A stretch of DNA of 64,000 nt from Streptomyces sp. NBC_01549 (GCF_026339955.1 NZ_JAPEPW010000002.1:1860001-1924000); one strand, 5' to 3'; counted from the first letter of the stretch, positions 15,813 through 25,242 are shown. Numbers and translations are program-made. The notes: generated from the letters alone by a model not told the origin.

Positions 15813-17191
15813 ACGCGCCGACGGGCGTCGCCGAGCGGCTGACGGGACTGGTCGGCGCGTTGCGGGCGCACGGCGTGCGGATCGGCACCGGTGAGACGGT
15901 GGACGCCGCGCAGGCGGTGGAGACGCTCGGCCTGGCCGACCGGGAACGGCTGCGCGAGGGCCTCGCCGCCACGCTGCTGCACAGCACGGGGCAGCGCCGG
16001 GTGTTCGACCCCGTCTTCGACCTGTACTTCCCGCGTCTCGTCGGGTCGCCGAGGTCCGACGGGCGGGAGAGCGACGCTCCCGCCGCCGACCGGGAGGAGC
16101 TGCGCGACCGGCTCGCGGCCGCGCTCGCCGCGGGCGACCGGGAGATGCTGGAGCGGCTGGCGATCGAGGCGGTGGACGGCTTCGGGGGCTACGGCTCCTC
16201 GCCGGCGTCGGACGGCTGGTCGTCCTACCAGACACTCGACCGGCTCCGCCCGCAGACGCTGATGGCGCGCGTCCGTGACAGCGTCCGGGCGCGGCAGGAC
16301 GGAGCGGCGGGGTTCGCCGACCGGTTGCTGGAGGACGAGATCCGGCGGCGCATCGAGATGTTCCGCGCGCTGGTCGCCACGGAGGCGCGGCGCCGGGTCG
16401 CCGAGCGGCGCGGCCGGGACGAGTTGGCGCGGCGGGCGGTGGCCCCGACCGCCGACCGGGTCGACTTCCTGTTCGCCGGGCGGGACCGGCTCGCCGAGCT
16501 GCGCAGGACGGCTCAACCGCTCGCGCGCAAGCTGGCCACCCGGATCGCCGCACGCCGTCGCCGGGCCGCGCGCGGCACCATCGACCTGCGGCGGACCCTG
16601 CGCGGTTCGCTGTCCACGGGCGGGGTGCCGATGCGGCCGGTGCTGCGCAGGCGCCGCCCTGTCCGGCCCGAACTGGTGCTGCTGTGCGATGTGTCGGGCT
16701 CGGTGGCGGGCTTCTCCGACTTCACGATGTTGTTGGTGCAGGCGCTGCACGACCAGTTCAGCAAGGTACGGGTGTTCGCCTTCGTCAACCGGATCGACGA
16801 GGTGACCGGGCTGCTCGTGCACGGTGCGGCCGATCCGGAGGGGCTGGGTGCCCGGATCCGCTCGGAGGCGACGCTGACGGGCTGGCACGACAGCAGCGAC
16901 TACGGCGCCGCGTTCGGCGAGTTCGCCGAGCGGTATGTCGACGCGGTGGGGCCGCGCTCGACCGTGTTCGTCCTCGGCGACGCCCGTACGAACATGGGGG
17001 ACCCGAATCTGCCGGCCGTCCGGCGGTTGTCCGAACGGGCCCGCCGCGTCTACTGGCTGAACCCCGAGCCGCTCTCCCAGTGGGGCACGGGCGACTCGGC
17101 GGCGCCCGAGTACGCCGGGCTCGTCGAGATGCACGAGTGCCGCAACGTACGACAGCTCAGCGAGCTGATCGGCCGCCTGCTGCCGGTCTGA
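15809..17191 (+). CDS. CoxE-like VWA domain protein
   Basis: A 460-residue protein with a helical, Arg-rich N-terminal half and a C-terminal VWA domain. The MIDAS motif is CDVSGSVAG near residues 292-300, with a later SDYGAAFGEF and VLGDARTN. In CO dehydrogenase operons, CoxE with the MoxR-like CoxD matures the metal site, but no molybdenum hydroxylase gene is near. The GTG start overlaps the moxR stop. It is predicted to be cytoplasmic. The client is unknown. Confidence 0.9.
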   Translation: MNAPTGVAERLTGLVGALRAHGVRIGTGETVDAAQAVETLGLADRERLREGLAATLLHSTGQRRVFDPVFDLYFPRLVGSPRSDGRESDAPAADREELRDRLAAALAAGDREMLERLAIEAVDGFGGYGSSPASDGWSSYQTLDRLRPQTLMARVRDSVRARQDGAAGFADRLLEDEIRRRIEMFRALVATEARRRVAERRGRDELARRAVAPTADRVDFLFAGRDRLAELRRTAQPLARKLATRIAARRRRAARGTIDLRRTLRGSLSTGGVPMRPVLRRRRPVRPELVLLCDVSGSVAGFSDFTMLLVQALHDQFSKVRVFAFVNRIDEVTGLLVHGAADPEGLGARIRSEATLTGWHDSSDYGAAFGEFAERYVDAVGPRSTVFVLGDARTNMGDPNLPAVRRLSERARRVYWLNPEPLSQWGTGDSAAPEYAGLVEMHECRNVRQLSELIGRLLPV

Positions 17192-17258
17192 CCACCGGGT
17201 GACGGGAGCGATCTCCCCATCGCCCCATCGCCCCGTCTCCGCGCCTCCCCCTTCTCCC

Positions 17259-17960
17259 CTACGCGACCAACTGCGGGTACATCGCGCCCAGGTCCTCGGA
17301 CAGCTGGGCCTTGACGTGCCGGGAGAGGTCGTCGGCCAGCACCTCGAAGGCACCGGACTGGATGCCGTCGAGGGCCTGGGCCGCGACGCTCTCGGGCGAC
17401 GACTTCGGCGCGTCCACGTGCGCGGCCATGTCGGTGTCGACGTAGCCGACATGCAGGCCGGTGACGTCGATGCCGCGCGGCTTCAGATCGAGGCGCAGGG
17501 AGTTGGTCTGCGACCAGAAGGCCGCCTTGGAGGCGCTGTAGGAGCCCAGGAGTCCGATCCACGACAGCACCGAGTGGACGTTGAGGATGTGGCCGCCGCC
17601 GTTGCGCTCGATGATCGGCACGAAGGCGCGCGTGACGAGGAGCGGGCCGAAGAAGTTCGTCTCGAACTCGCGGCGGACGTCCTCGACGGGCGAGTCCAGG
17701 AAGTTCGCGTTCACGGACGCGCCCGCGTTGTTGATCAGGACGGTGACGTCCTGCGCGCGCTCGGCGGCCGCGGCGACGGACGCGGGGTCGCTCACTTCCA
17801 GCGCCAGCGGCACCGCGTCGGGGTGCGTGACGGTCCGGGGGTCGCGTGCGGTGGCGTACACCTTCGACGCGCCGCGCTCGTAGAGGGCCTGCACCAGCGA
17901 CCGGCCGATACCGCGGCTGCCGCCGGTGACCAGGGCGACCGAACCTTCGATGGATGTCAT
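17259..17960 (-). CDS. SDR family oxidoreductase
   Basis: A 233-residue classical short-chain dehydrogenase. It has GGSRGIGRSL for the dinucleotide, NNAG in VLINNAGASV, catalytic Ser in NVHSVLSW and YSASK. The N-terminus MTSIEGSVALVTGGSRGIGR is short, so it has no extra domain. Two TetR-type palindromes precede it and match the site before the TetR at 14227, so it is probably derepressed by that regulator's ligand. Substrate unknown. Confidence 0.9.
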   Translation of the reverse strand: MTSIEGSVALVTGGSRGIGRSLVQALYERGASKVYATARDPRTVTHPDAVPLALEVSDPASVAAAAERAQDVTVLINNAGASVNANFLDSPVEDVRREFETNFFGPLLVTRAFVPIIERNGGGHILNVHSVLSWIGLLGSYSASKAAFWSQTNSLRLDLKPRGIDVTGLHVGYVDTDMAAHVDAPKSSPESVAAQALDGIQSGAFEVLADDLSRHVKAQLSEDLGAMYPQLVA

Positions 17961-17979
17961 GAGAACTCCCGAAGCTACG

Positions 17980-18028
17980 GGAAACCGATCGGTTTCCGTT
18001 CATTCGAAGAGTAAACCGATCGGTTTCC
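17980..18028. promoter_or_regulatory. Two TetR operators before the SDR gene
   Basis: GGAAACCGATCGGTTTCC (17980-17997) is a perfect 18-bp palindrome. GTAAACCGATCGGTTTCC (18011-18028) repeats it 31 bp away, about three helical turns. The same motif lies before the TetR gene at 14827. Confidence 0.85.
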
Positions 18029-18087
18029 AAGGGCAAGGCGGGGGCGAGGCGAGACGGGGCAAGGCGGGGCAAGGAGCGGACACGAAA

Positions 18088-18120
18088 ACGGCTCGCCCCG
18101 ACGGACGGGGCGAGCCGTTA
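18088..18120 (-). terminator. Intrinsic terminator of the MFS gene
   Basis: AACGGCTCGCCCCG (18088-18101) pairs with 18107-18120 over 14 bp with a 5-nt loop. On the minus strand it is followed by TTTTC. It lies 38 bases after the MFS stop. Confidence 0.85.
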
Positions 18121-18157
18121 CCTGCGCACTAAGGGCGAACCGTCGCCCGCGCACCGA

Positions 18158-19705
18158 TCAGGACGAGGTGCCCGCCGTCTCCACGACGGCCTCGTCCGCC
18201 GCGGCGCCGCCGATGGCGGCGGCATCGTCGGTGGCGGCGGCCTTCTTCTCGACCGTGTACTCCTGCGCCGCACCCCGGGTCAGACCGACCAGCGCCACGG
18301 CCACGATCAGCACGCACGCGACCCCGGCGATCGCGAAGCTCAGGGTGAACTGGCTCTCGGCGGGCAGCGCGGGCACACCGGCCGGCAGGTGCTGGATGGA
18401 CTTGGACGCGAGCAGCGAGGTAATCACGGCGCTGGCGATGGCGCTGCCGACGGATCGGGAGATGGAGTTGAGGCCGTTGGCGATGCCGGTCTGGTGGTGC
18501 GGCACGCTCGCCACGATGAGCGCGGGCATGGCGGCGTAGCCGAAGCTGATGGCGACACCGATCAGCAGGCCCGCCAGGATGACCGACGCCGAGGTGTCGT
18601 GCGCCAGGGTCAGCCACGCGAAGCCGGCGACGCCGAACGCCGCACCCACGGCGAGGGTGAACCGCGCCCCGATCCGCCCGACGAGGATCCCGCCGAACTG
18701 TGCGGCGAGCAGCGAGATCAGCGTGGTCGGCAGCAGATACTCGACGGAGGCGCGCAGCACCGAGGCACCAAATCCGTACCCGGTGAGTTCCTTGGGCATC
18801 TGCGCCAGGTACGCGACACCGATGAACTGGGAGAACATCGCGAAGCCGAGGAAGAGGCCGGCGAGGTTCGTGAAGAGCACCGGACGGTGGGCGAACATCC
18901 CCATGTCCACCATCGGCGCGCGGACCTTGCGCTCGACCAGGACCCAGACGGCCGCCATGACGACCGCGGCGACGAACAGGCCGATGGTACGGGCGGAGGA
19001 CCAGCCCCACTCGTGCCCCTGCGAGATCGGCAGCAGGAGCAGTACGAGGAGCGCGGCGAGCGTCCCCGCGCCGAGCCAGTCGGTACGGCCGCCGGTCGTC
19101 GAGCGTGCGGAGGGGACGCGCAGGACGACGCCGACCAGGGCGAGGGCCGCGAGCACCACGGCGAGCCAGAACACCCGGTGGTAGTCGGGGTCCGAGCCCC
19201 GCGTGAGCAGTCCGGCCGCCACCAGGGCGAGTCCGCTGCCGACCGCGAGCGTGCCGCTCACCAGCGCCATCGCGCCGTGCAGCTTCGCCGGGGGTATCTC
19301 CTCGCGCAGGACCGAGAGGGCGAGCGGGAAGATCGCGGTGGCCGCGCCCTGGAGCACCCTGCCGACGATCAGCCACAGCAGCGAGGTGGTGGTGGCCGCC
19401 AGGACCGAACCGGCGATCATCAGCAGCAGAACCCCGATCAACGTGGGCTTCTTGCCGTGCATGTCGCCGAACCGGCCGAACAGCGGGGTGAAGACCGCGG
19501 CGGACAGCAGGGTCGCGGTGGTGACCCAGCTGACGTTGGCGGTGGTGGTACCGAGGTCGCTCTGGATGATGCTCAGGATCGGCACGACGAGGGTCTGCAT
19601 CATCGAGACGATCATGGCCGCGAGGCCGAGAACCAGGACAAGCGAGAGGTCGCCGGTGGGGCGCCCGGGCGCCACGCGATCAGTGGGTGTCACGGTCTCT
19701 TCCAT
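18158..19705 (-). CDS. MFS drug-efflux transporter (EmrB/QacA, DHA2 type)
   Basis: A 515-residue transporter with 14 predicted membrane segments. The family signatures are visible: SWVTTATLLSAAVFTPLFGR followed by GDMHGKKP (motif A), and GRVLQGAATAIFPLALSVLR (motif C-like region). A Glu/Ala-rich cytoplasmic tail ends the protein. ATG at 19705. The MarR at 19847 is divergent, with two shared palindromes between them, so expression is probably induced by an exported compound. Confidence 0.9.
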   Translation of the reverse strand: MEETVTPTDRVAPGRPTGDLSLVLVLGLAAMIVSMMQTLVVPILSIIQSDLGTTTANVSWVTTATLLSAAVFTPLFGRFGDMHGKKPTLIGVLLLMIAGSVLAATTTSLLWLIVGRVLQGAATAIFPLALSVLREEIPPAKLHGAMALVSGTLAVGSGLALVAAGLLTRGSDPDYHRVFWLAVVLAALALVGVVLRVPSARSTTGGRTDWLGAGTLAALLVLLLLPISQGHEWGWSSARTIGLFVAAVVMAAVWVLVERKVRAPMVDMGMFAHRPVLFTNLAGLFLGFAMFSQFIGVAYLAQMPKELTGYGFGASVLRASVEYLLPTTLISLLAAQFGGILVGRIGARFTLAVGAAFGVAGFAWLTLAHDTSASVILAGLLIGVAISFGYAAMPALIVASVPHHQTGIANGLNSISRSVGSAIASAVITSLLASKSIQHLPAGVPALPAESQFTLSFAIAGVACVLIVAVALVGLTRGAAQEYTVEKKAAATDDAAAIGGAAADEAVVETAGTSS

Positions 19706-19771
19706 AGGTCGAACGAGGCGAGGGACTACTGGACGGAAACTTGAAGTCGCAAAGCTGTAGAGCATAGAAGT

Positions 19772-19825
19772 TTGAGGTCCTCAAGTAACTCGATAGAGGT
19801 AAGCATCGAAGATTGAGGTAGTCAA
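19772..19825. promoter_or_regulatory. Twin MarR operators between MFS and marR
   Basis: TTGAGGTCCTCAA (19772-19784) is a 13-bp palindrome and TTGAGGTAGTCAA (19813-19825) is a close copy 41 bp downstream. Both lie in the divergent promoter gap. Confidence 0.75.
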
Positions 19826-19846
19826 GTTTCGGGTTACGCTGGCTCC

Positions 19847-20323
19847 ATGTCCGCGACACCTGGAACGACCCGCTCCACCGAGGCGTCCGACGCCGGCCCC
19901 CTCGCCGTCTCCAACGTCATGCTCCTCGACACCCTGTGGGCGTCGATGGTCAGCCTCTACGCGGATCTCACCAGCTCCGCCGCCGCACACGGCCTCACCT
20001 ACAGTCAGGCCAAGGCGCTCAACGTGCTGCGCCAGGGCCCGGCCCCGATGCGGGCGCTGGCGGGCACACTGCGCTGCGACGCCTCGAACATAACGGGGAT
20101 CGTCGATCGGCTGGAGGCCCGCGGCCTCGTCTACCGCGAGCCCAGCCCCACCGACCGCCGCGTCAAGAACGTCGTCCTCTCGGAGGACGGGGCGGCCGCC
20201 GTGTCGAGCATCCGTGACGGCATGCACGGCACGCACCAGGCCCTCGACTCCCTCAGCGACGCCGAGCGGGCCACCCTCGAAGGCCTGCTCTCACGCCTGT
20301 TCGTCGCCCAGGACAGGCCCTAG
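19847..20323 (+). CDS. MarR family transcriptional regulator (MFS-linked)
   Basis: A 158-residue MarR protein. Its winged helix has MRALAGTLRCDASNITGIVD and wing SPTDRRVKNVVLSEDG. It is divergent from the MFS exporter at 18158 and the two palindromes between them make it the obvious repressor. ATG 19847. A weak hairpin (CCCTAGG at 20318 with CCTAGGG at 20341) overlaps its end. Confidence 0.9.
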   Translation: MSATPGTTRSTEASDAGPLAVSNVMLLDTLWASMVSLYADLTSSAAAHGLTYSQAKALNVLRQGPAPMRALAGTLRCDASNITGIVDRLEARGLVYREPSPTDRRVKNVVLSEDGAAAVSSIRDGMHGTHQALDSLSDAERATLEGLLSRLFVAQDRP

Positions 20324-21084
20324 GACAGCCCTGGGGAAGCCCTAGGGAGGGACCCAGGGATTTCCCCGAAGAGCCGGGGTGTGCCTCCGCCCTAACCTCG
20401 CAGGTGATCGGCCTGGGCGGTGTACGAAGCCCCGGGCACACTCAGGGGGTGGTCGCGGTGGGCAGTGCCGATGTGATCGCCGATGTGTCCGACATCCTGG
20501 TGCACGTCCTGACCGCCGCGGTACGCGAATCCGAAGCCCAGGCCCGGGTGCACCTCGTCGAGCTCGTCGGGCGGCACCGGGGCGGTGGCCACGGAAGGCT
20601 CGGCCTGGAACGGGAGCGGAACCGGCCGTGGCGCATGGCGTTCCCCCCGAGCGCCCCGCTGTGCCCGCGACTGCGCCTGGCGGGACTCGCCCGGCTCGAT
20701 CTCACCGGCGCGGGCGTCATGGCTACCCCAGACATTCACCCTTCCGCTTCAGCCGAGCTCGCGTTCCGACGCCGTTGACCGCACGGCCGGCCTGCCCGGC
20801 GGAGGGGCCGGTGGATTGTACGTGCCGCGCATCCCCGGGACAGGAAATTTCTGGCCTGTTTTTTACCGTCCGGTTGGTGTGAGAACGGCCGTCAGGCCCG
20901 CGACCTCCGCCTCTCCATTCGGCTGATCACCCGAACAGTACGCCGTAACCAATCGTGTCCGAATTCGAAACGACGAGTTCACGAGCCCGCAAGTTTCCCC
21001 TGTGTCCATAGCGGAGAACCCGCAGATCACAGGGGTTGAAAAGGTTTCCTCCCTTTCTGCGAGACAGGCCAAGAGGTGCGCGTG
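20324..21084. other. Long intergenic region, no gene supported
   Basis: About 760 bases without a convincing gene. Frames at 20404-20778 (+) and 20392-20739 (-) have no ribosome site or recognisable family. The final 250 bases, from GGAAATTTCTGG at 20842 on, are much less GC-rich and contain TTTTTTACC at 20861-20869. They probably carry the promoter and long leader of the glycosyltransferase. Confidence 0.5.
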
Positions 21085-22281
21085 ATGGACGAACTGCGTG
21101 TGCTGTCGATCTATGAAGGATTCTTCTCGGGCGGGGCCCGGATCGTGCACAGCGATGTGGTGCTGGGGCTCCACGAGGGTGGCCAGCGGCATGTGGTGCT
21201 GAGCGTGAATGGCGAAATGTATCGGGAGGAGACCCGGCAGCGGATGGAGGACGACGCCTGCTACCGGTCACTGACCGCGGCAGGCGTGCCGGTCACCTCG
21301 CTGGGCCGCACCCCCGGGACTCCCGGCGCCCCGGAGACCTTCACCGGACCGGAACTGGCATCCACCACGCGGGCGGTGGCGGCCGCGGACGTCATCCTGT
21401 CCCTCAAGGAGCAACCGCTCGGCCTGCTCAACCAGGCCGGACTGCCCCGCCGGCCCGTCGTGGTCTGCCTGCACCGCTCCGACCCGGAGAACCAGGGCGC
21501 GGCGCTGGACGAGCTGCGGACCGCGGTCGCCGACGGCCGGATCGCCGCCGGGATCTGTTGCGCGGAGTCGACGCGCGCGGCGTACGCCGCGGCCGGGATC
21601 CCGGCCGGACTGCTGCACGTCATCCCGAACGGCGTGGATCTGCTGCGGTTTCGCCCCGACCCGTTCAGACGCGCCCAGCTGCGGACCTCCCTGGGCATCC
21701 CGGAGGGTGCGCCCGTGATCGTCTTCGCGGCACGCTACGCCGCGATGAAGAACGTGCCGCTGTTCCTCCGGGCCGCCCGGGCCTGGCTGCGCCGACAGCC
21801 CGACGGCCATGTACTGATGTGCGGCGCGGGCATGACGCGGGCCAACGGCTGCCTGCGTGAGGACATCGCCACCGCGTTCGGCGACGACGCCCCGCTCGCC
21901 GACCGCCTCTCGCTGCTCGGCGTGCGGCACGACATGGAGACCGTCTACGCCGCCGCCGACGTGGTGTCGCTGACCTCCTCCAGCGGCGAGGCGGCTCCGC
22001 TGTGCCTGATCGAGGGCATGATGTGCGGGGCCGTGCCGGTCGCCACCGACGTCGGCGACAGCGCCTCGATCGTGACCGGGCAGGGCTTCCTCACCCCGCC
22101 CGACCCCGAAGCGATCGCCCTGGCCTGGTCCGAGGCGGTGGCGCGTGGCCCCGAGTTCGCACCGGCGCTGGCCCTCAGCCGCGAACGGTTCAGCCGCACC
22201 CGGATGATCGCCGCGTACGCCGCGCTCATCGAACAGGTACGCAGCAGGTCGGGCCGGGTGCCTCTCCCGGAACCCTTCTGA
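21085..22281 (+). CDS. Glycosyltransferase family 4-type protein
   Basis: A 398-residue GT-B glycosyltransferase. The N-terminal half begins MDELRVLSIYEGFFSGGARI. The C-terminal half has the linker IPNGVDLLRFRPD, VIVFAARYAAMKNVPLFLRA and the nucleotide-sugar site GEAAPLCLIEGMMCGAVPVA (EX7E type). It is predicted to be cytosolic and to add a sugar to an unknown acceptor. ATG 21085 is preferred, 8 bases after AGAGG; a GTG lies at 21076. It is a single gene with no surface-polysaccharide neighbours, so I cannot place it in a pathway. Confidence 0.9.
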   Translation: MDELRVLSIYEGFFSGGARIVHSDVVLGLHEGGQRHVVLSVNGEMYREETRQRMEDDACYRSLTAAGVPVTSLGRTPGTPGAPETFTGPELASTTRAVAAADVILSLKEQPLGLLNQAGLPRRPVVVCLHRSDPENQGAALDELRTAVADGRIAAGICCAESTRAAYAAAGIPAGLLHVIPNGVDLLRFRPDPFRRAQLRTSLGIPEGAPVIVFAARYAAMKNVPLFLRAARAWLRRQPDGHVLMCGAGMTRANGCLREDIATAFGDDAPLADRLSLLGVRHDMETVYAAADVVSLTSSSGEAAPLCLIEGMMCGAVPVATDVGDSASIVTGQGFLTPPDPEAIALAWSEAVARGPEFAPALALSRERFSRTRMIAAYAALIEQVRSRSGRVPLPEPF

Positions 22282-22361
22282 GAGCCCGCCACGAAGGGGC
22301 GCCCCCATCTTGGTTTGTCGACGCCGTACGGAAACCGGGGACCGACGAACAGGGGAGGACC

Positions 22362-22610
22362 ATGCGGGGAAGAACACGTCTCAGACCGGGCGGGAGCTGG
22401 GCCACGGCGGGCGGGGCGGCGGTCCTGGTGCTGCTGACGGCGACCGGCGCGCACGCCGAGGGAAGAGGCGACGTCCGGGTCGTGAAGACCGTCGTCAACG
22501 GCGGCGGAAACGTCACCGTGGGCACGTCGAAGACCGTCACGTTCCCGAGTGACAGCGGCGGGCTGAGAGCCTCGCTCAGGGCGGCGGCCGTCAGGGGCCA
22601 GGGCTCCTGA
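22362..22610 (+). CDS. Small secreted protein, probably truncated
   Basis: An 82-residue protein. The signal peptide MRGRTRLRPGGSWATAGGAA ... ATGAHAEG is followed by VVKTVVNGGGNVTVGTSKTV. This opening resembles secreted Streptomyces proteins in which such a strand starts an Ig-like domain that continues for 100 residues or more. Here only a short Arg/Gly-rich tail follows (SGGLRASLRAAAVRGQGS). An internal deletion is likely. GGGGAGG precedes the ATG. Confidence 0.55.
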   Translation: MRGRTRLRPGGSWATAGGAAVLVLLTATGAHAEGRGDVRVVKTVVNGGGNVTVGTSKTVTFPSDSGGLRASLRAAAVRGQGS

Positions 22611-22628
22611 CGGCCGTTCGACGGGGCC

Positions 22629-23172
22629 TCACCGGACGCGCTCCGCGACCCTGGTGGCCTGGCCGAGCAGCCACTCCAGCGGTCCGCGGGCGAAGAACCG
22701 GGACCAGAGGGTCGCGAACGCCGTCACGGCCACGACGAAGGCGAACAGCACGTGCAGCGGAGCGCCGGGCAGTTCCTCTATGCCCAGGACGTGGATGCCG
22801 ACGATGTGGAAGACGTACGCGGTCAAGGACATCGTGCCCACCGCGATGACCGGAGCGGCCAGTCGGCGAAAGTACGGGAAGGCGTCGGTGGCGGCGAGGC
22901 ACGCGGCCAGGACCACGATGGCGACGCCGGTATTGGCCACGATCGAGAGAGTCGTCTCGCTGTGCGGCGAGGCCGCCAGCAGCCAGGCCGGGGTGGTGCC
23001 GGTCGGGTAGCCCGCGGTGTCGGACCACCATGCCGACATGATTGAAGAAGCCGGTCGATCCGCCGTCGGAGGGATCGGGGCCGACGTGCGCCGCGTACAT
23101 TCCGAAGACCGCGAGCCTCCGGGCCGGTCGAGGCCGTGCAACGAGCGCCGTGTCGTCTGCGTTCAGCGTCAT
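22629..23172 (-). pseudogene. DUF418/acyltransferase-like membrane protein with internal deletion and frameshift
   Basis: The N-terminal frame from ATG 23172 reads MTLNADDTALVARPRPARRL then AVFGMYAAHVGPDPSDGG, as in DUF418/DUF1624 membrane acyltransferases. Near 23040 the frame is lost. A second frame then gives the C-terminal half (TLSIVANTGVAIVVLAACLA, TMSLTAYVFHIVGIHVLGI, LWSRFFARGPLEWLLGQATR). Intact relatives have about 400 residues; only about 180 are present. Roughly the middle half has been deleted out of frame. Confidence 0.75.
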
Positions 23173-23373
23173 GGCCCACAGGCTGGAGAGGGCGCCGATC
23201 ACGCGCTATCCGGCAGGCGTCCAGTCAACGCCCCCCGGACGACTGGAACCTACCCGCCAGGTGGCTGGGCCGTCCCGCCAGCGCGCCGCACCGGGCTTTC
23301 CCCGTTCTACGGTCGCAGTGACGACAATCGACATCGACGACATCAATGACATCAAGGACGAGGCGGAACGTAC

Positions 23374-24045
23374 GTGATCCGGGTAGTGGTGGTGGACGAC
23401 GAGGCCCTGGTGCGGTCCGGCTTCGAGCTCATCCTCGGTGCGGCCGACGACATCGAGGTCGTCGCGACCACGACGGGCGCCGAGGCGGTGGACGCCGTAC
23501 GGCGGGAGGGACCGGACGTCGTGCTGCTGGACATCCGGATGCCGGACGTCGACGGTCTGACCGTACTGCGGCAGTTGCGGGCACTGCCGGACGCGCCCGT
23601 GGTGGCGATGCTGACGACGTTCGACGCCGACGAGTACATCCTCACCGCGCTGCGCTCCGGCGCGGCCGGCTTTCTGCTCAAGGACACCGAGCCTGACCAA
23701 CTCGCGCAACTCGTACGGACGTTGCGCGCCGGCGGTGTCGTGATGTCGCCGAAGGCGTCCCGTGCCGTATGGCAGAGCCACCCGGGCGCGACCGCCCCGG
23801 ACGACGAGGAGGCCGCGCGCGTCGGACGGCTCACCGAGCGGGAGCGCGAAGTACTGGTGCTCATCGCGGAGGGCCTGTCCAACGCGGACATCGGCAGTCG
23901 CGTCCACCTCAGCGCGGGCACCGTCAAGGACCATGTCAGTGCGATCCTCACCAAGCTGCGCGTGAACAGCCGGGTGCGGGCCGCGCTGCTCGCCCAGCGG
24001 GCGGGCCTGCTGGACGGGCGGAACGGGTCGGAGGACCAGCGATGA
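23374..24045 (+). CDS. NarL/LuxR-type response regulator
   Basis: A 223-residue response regulator. The receiver domain has VVVVDDEALVRSG, phospho-acceptor Asp53 in VVLLDIRMPD, and LKD at the end. The C-terminal LuxR-type HTH has LTEREREVLVLIAEGLSNAD and VKDHVSAILTKLRV. GTG start. The stop overlaps the kinase start by 4 bp (ATGA), so it is the partner of the kinase at 24042. Target genes are not evident; the regulator commonly acts on neighbours. Confidence 0.95.
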   Translation: MIRVVVVDDEALVRSGFELILGAADDIEVVATTTGAEAVDAVRREGPDVVLLDIRMPDVDGLTVLRQLRALPDAPVVAMLTTFDADEYILTALRSGAAGFLLKDTEPDQLAQLVRTLRAGGVVMSPKASRAVWQSHPGATAPDDEEAARVGRLTEREREVLVLIAEGLSNADIGSRVHLSAGTVKDHVSAILTKLRVNSRVRAALLAQRAGLLDGRNGSEDQR

Positions 24046-25160
24046 GGGCGGGCAGGCCGTGGTGGGCGCGGATCCCGGACCCGGTCGTCGACGCGGTGGT
24101 CGTCGCCGTAGCCGCCGTGGACGTCTTGATCAACCTGGGGAACGCGAGCCGCCTCGCGACGGCGACGGCAGCGGTCGCCTGTGGCGCGCTCGCCCTCCGC
24201 CGCCGCTTTCCGCTCACGGTGTTCCTGCTCACGCTCCCGGCCAGCCTGATGGTGGACATCGTCTTCGCCTCGTTCGCCGCACTGTTCACCCTCGCCGAGC
24301 ACTCTCGCGACCGTCGGCTCCTGATCGCGGGCGCCTTTCTGTTCGCCGGCGCCTCCGCCGTGCCCTGGCCCCTGGGCAACGTCGGCTCACACGAACGCGC
24401 CTGGACGCTGATCTACTTCCTCTACACCCTGGCCACGGCCGCCGCCCCCGTCCTGCTCGGCCAACTCGTCCAGGCCCGGCGGGACTTGGCCGACCGGCTC
24501 GCGGAGATCGAGAAGGCACGCGAACACGAACGGCTGCTGCACTCCCAGGCCGTCCTGGCCCGGGAACGCGCCCAGCTCGCCCGCGAGATGCACGACGTCG
24601 TCTCCCACCAGGTGAGCCTGATCGCCGTACAGGCGGGCGCTCTTCAGGTCGCCGCCAAGGACCCTGACTTCAAGGAGGGCGCCCGCATCATCCGTTCGCT
24701 GAGCGTCGACACACTCGACGAGCTGCGCCACATGGTCGCGCTGTTGCGGGCCTCCGGGGGCCGCGTCGGCGAACTCAGCCCACAGCCCACACTCGCCGAC
24801 CTGCACAAGCTCGTGTCGACCAGCGGCATCGAGACGACGCTGACCGGCGAGCTCCCCTCCGCCATCGGCACCCCCGCGCAACGCGCCCTCTACCGCACCG
24901 TGCAGGAATCCCTGACCAATGTACGCAAACACGCGCCCGGCGCGGCCGCCGACGTCCGCCTCTGGCACACCGGCGACCGCTTCGGCGTCACCGTGACCAA
25001 CAACGCCCCCACCCGGCCCTCCCTGCCCCTACCCGGCTCCCAGCACGGCCTCGTCGGCCTTCGGGAGCGCGCCGAACTCCTGGACGGCACCTTCGAATCC
25101 GGCCCCACCCTCGACGGCGGCTACCGCGTGACGCTCCGCATCCCGACCGACGCGGACTGA
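24042..25160 (+). CDS. Sensor histidine kinase (HisKA_3, DesK/NarX-like)
   Basis: A 372-residue membrane kinase. There are about four to five hydrophobic segments in residues 15-145, then a coiled coil (LVQARRDLADRLAEIEKARE). The phospho-acceptor is His184 in REMHDVVSHQ and the ATPase domain ends GLVGLRERAELLDGTFE. It has no large sensor domain, so it probably senses within the membrane. It is translationally coupled to the response regulator. A terminator follows at 25198-25242. Confidence 0.95.
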   Translation: MRAGRPWWARIPDPVVDAVVVAVAAVDVLINLGNASRLATATAAVACGALALRRRFPLTVFLLTLPASLMVDIVFASFAALFTLAEHSRDRRLLIAGAFLFAGASAVPWPLGNVGSHERAWTLIYFLYTLATAAAPVLLGQLVQARRDLADRLAEIEKAREHERLLHSQAVLARERAQLAREMHDVVSHQVSLIAVQAGALQVAAKDPDFKEGARIIRSLSVDTLDELRHMVALLRASGGRVGELSPQPTLADLHKLVSTSGIETTLTGELPSAIGTPAQRALYRTVQESLTNVRKHAPGAAADVRLWHTGDRFGVTVTNNAPTRPSLPLPGSQHGLVGLRERAELLDGTFESGPTLDGGYRVTLRIPTDAD

Positions 25161-25197
25161 GCGCGACGCCCTGGTCCGTACGCGTCGGGACAAGACT

Positions 25198-25242
25198 CAC
25201 GCCCGTACCGCACGCCGACTTCGGGCATGCGGTACGGGCGTG
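25198..25242. terminator. Bidirectional terminator
   Basis: CACGCCCGTACCGCA (25198-25212) pairs with 25228-25242 over 15 bp with a 15-nt loop. It lies between the kinase gene and the convergent rpmJ. Confidence 0.8.

Noticed and set aside
14406..16553. 715-codon minus-strand frame opposite moxR and the VWA gene
   Set aside because: Arg/Pro-rich shadow with no domain. The plus-strand genes have complete motifs.
14952..17191. MoxR-VWA pair as part of the trypsin/Trypco1 conflict system
   Set aside because: MoxR-VWA ternary conflict systems exist, but here the pair lies about 28 kb from the protease, in a CoxE-like form and in a different context.
20404..20778. Gene in the gap before the glycosyltransferase
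   Set aside because: No ribosome site, no motif, and similar-length frames exist on the other strand.
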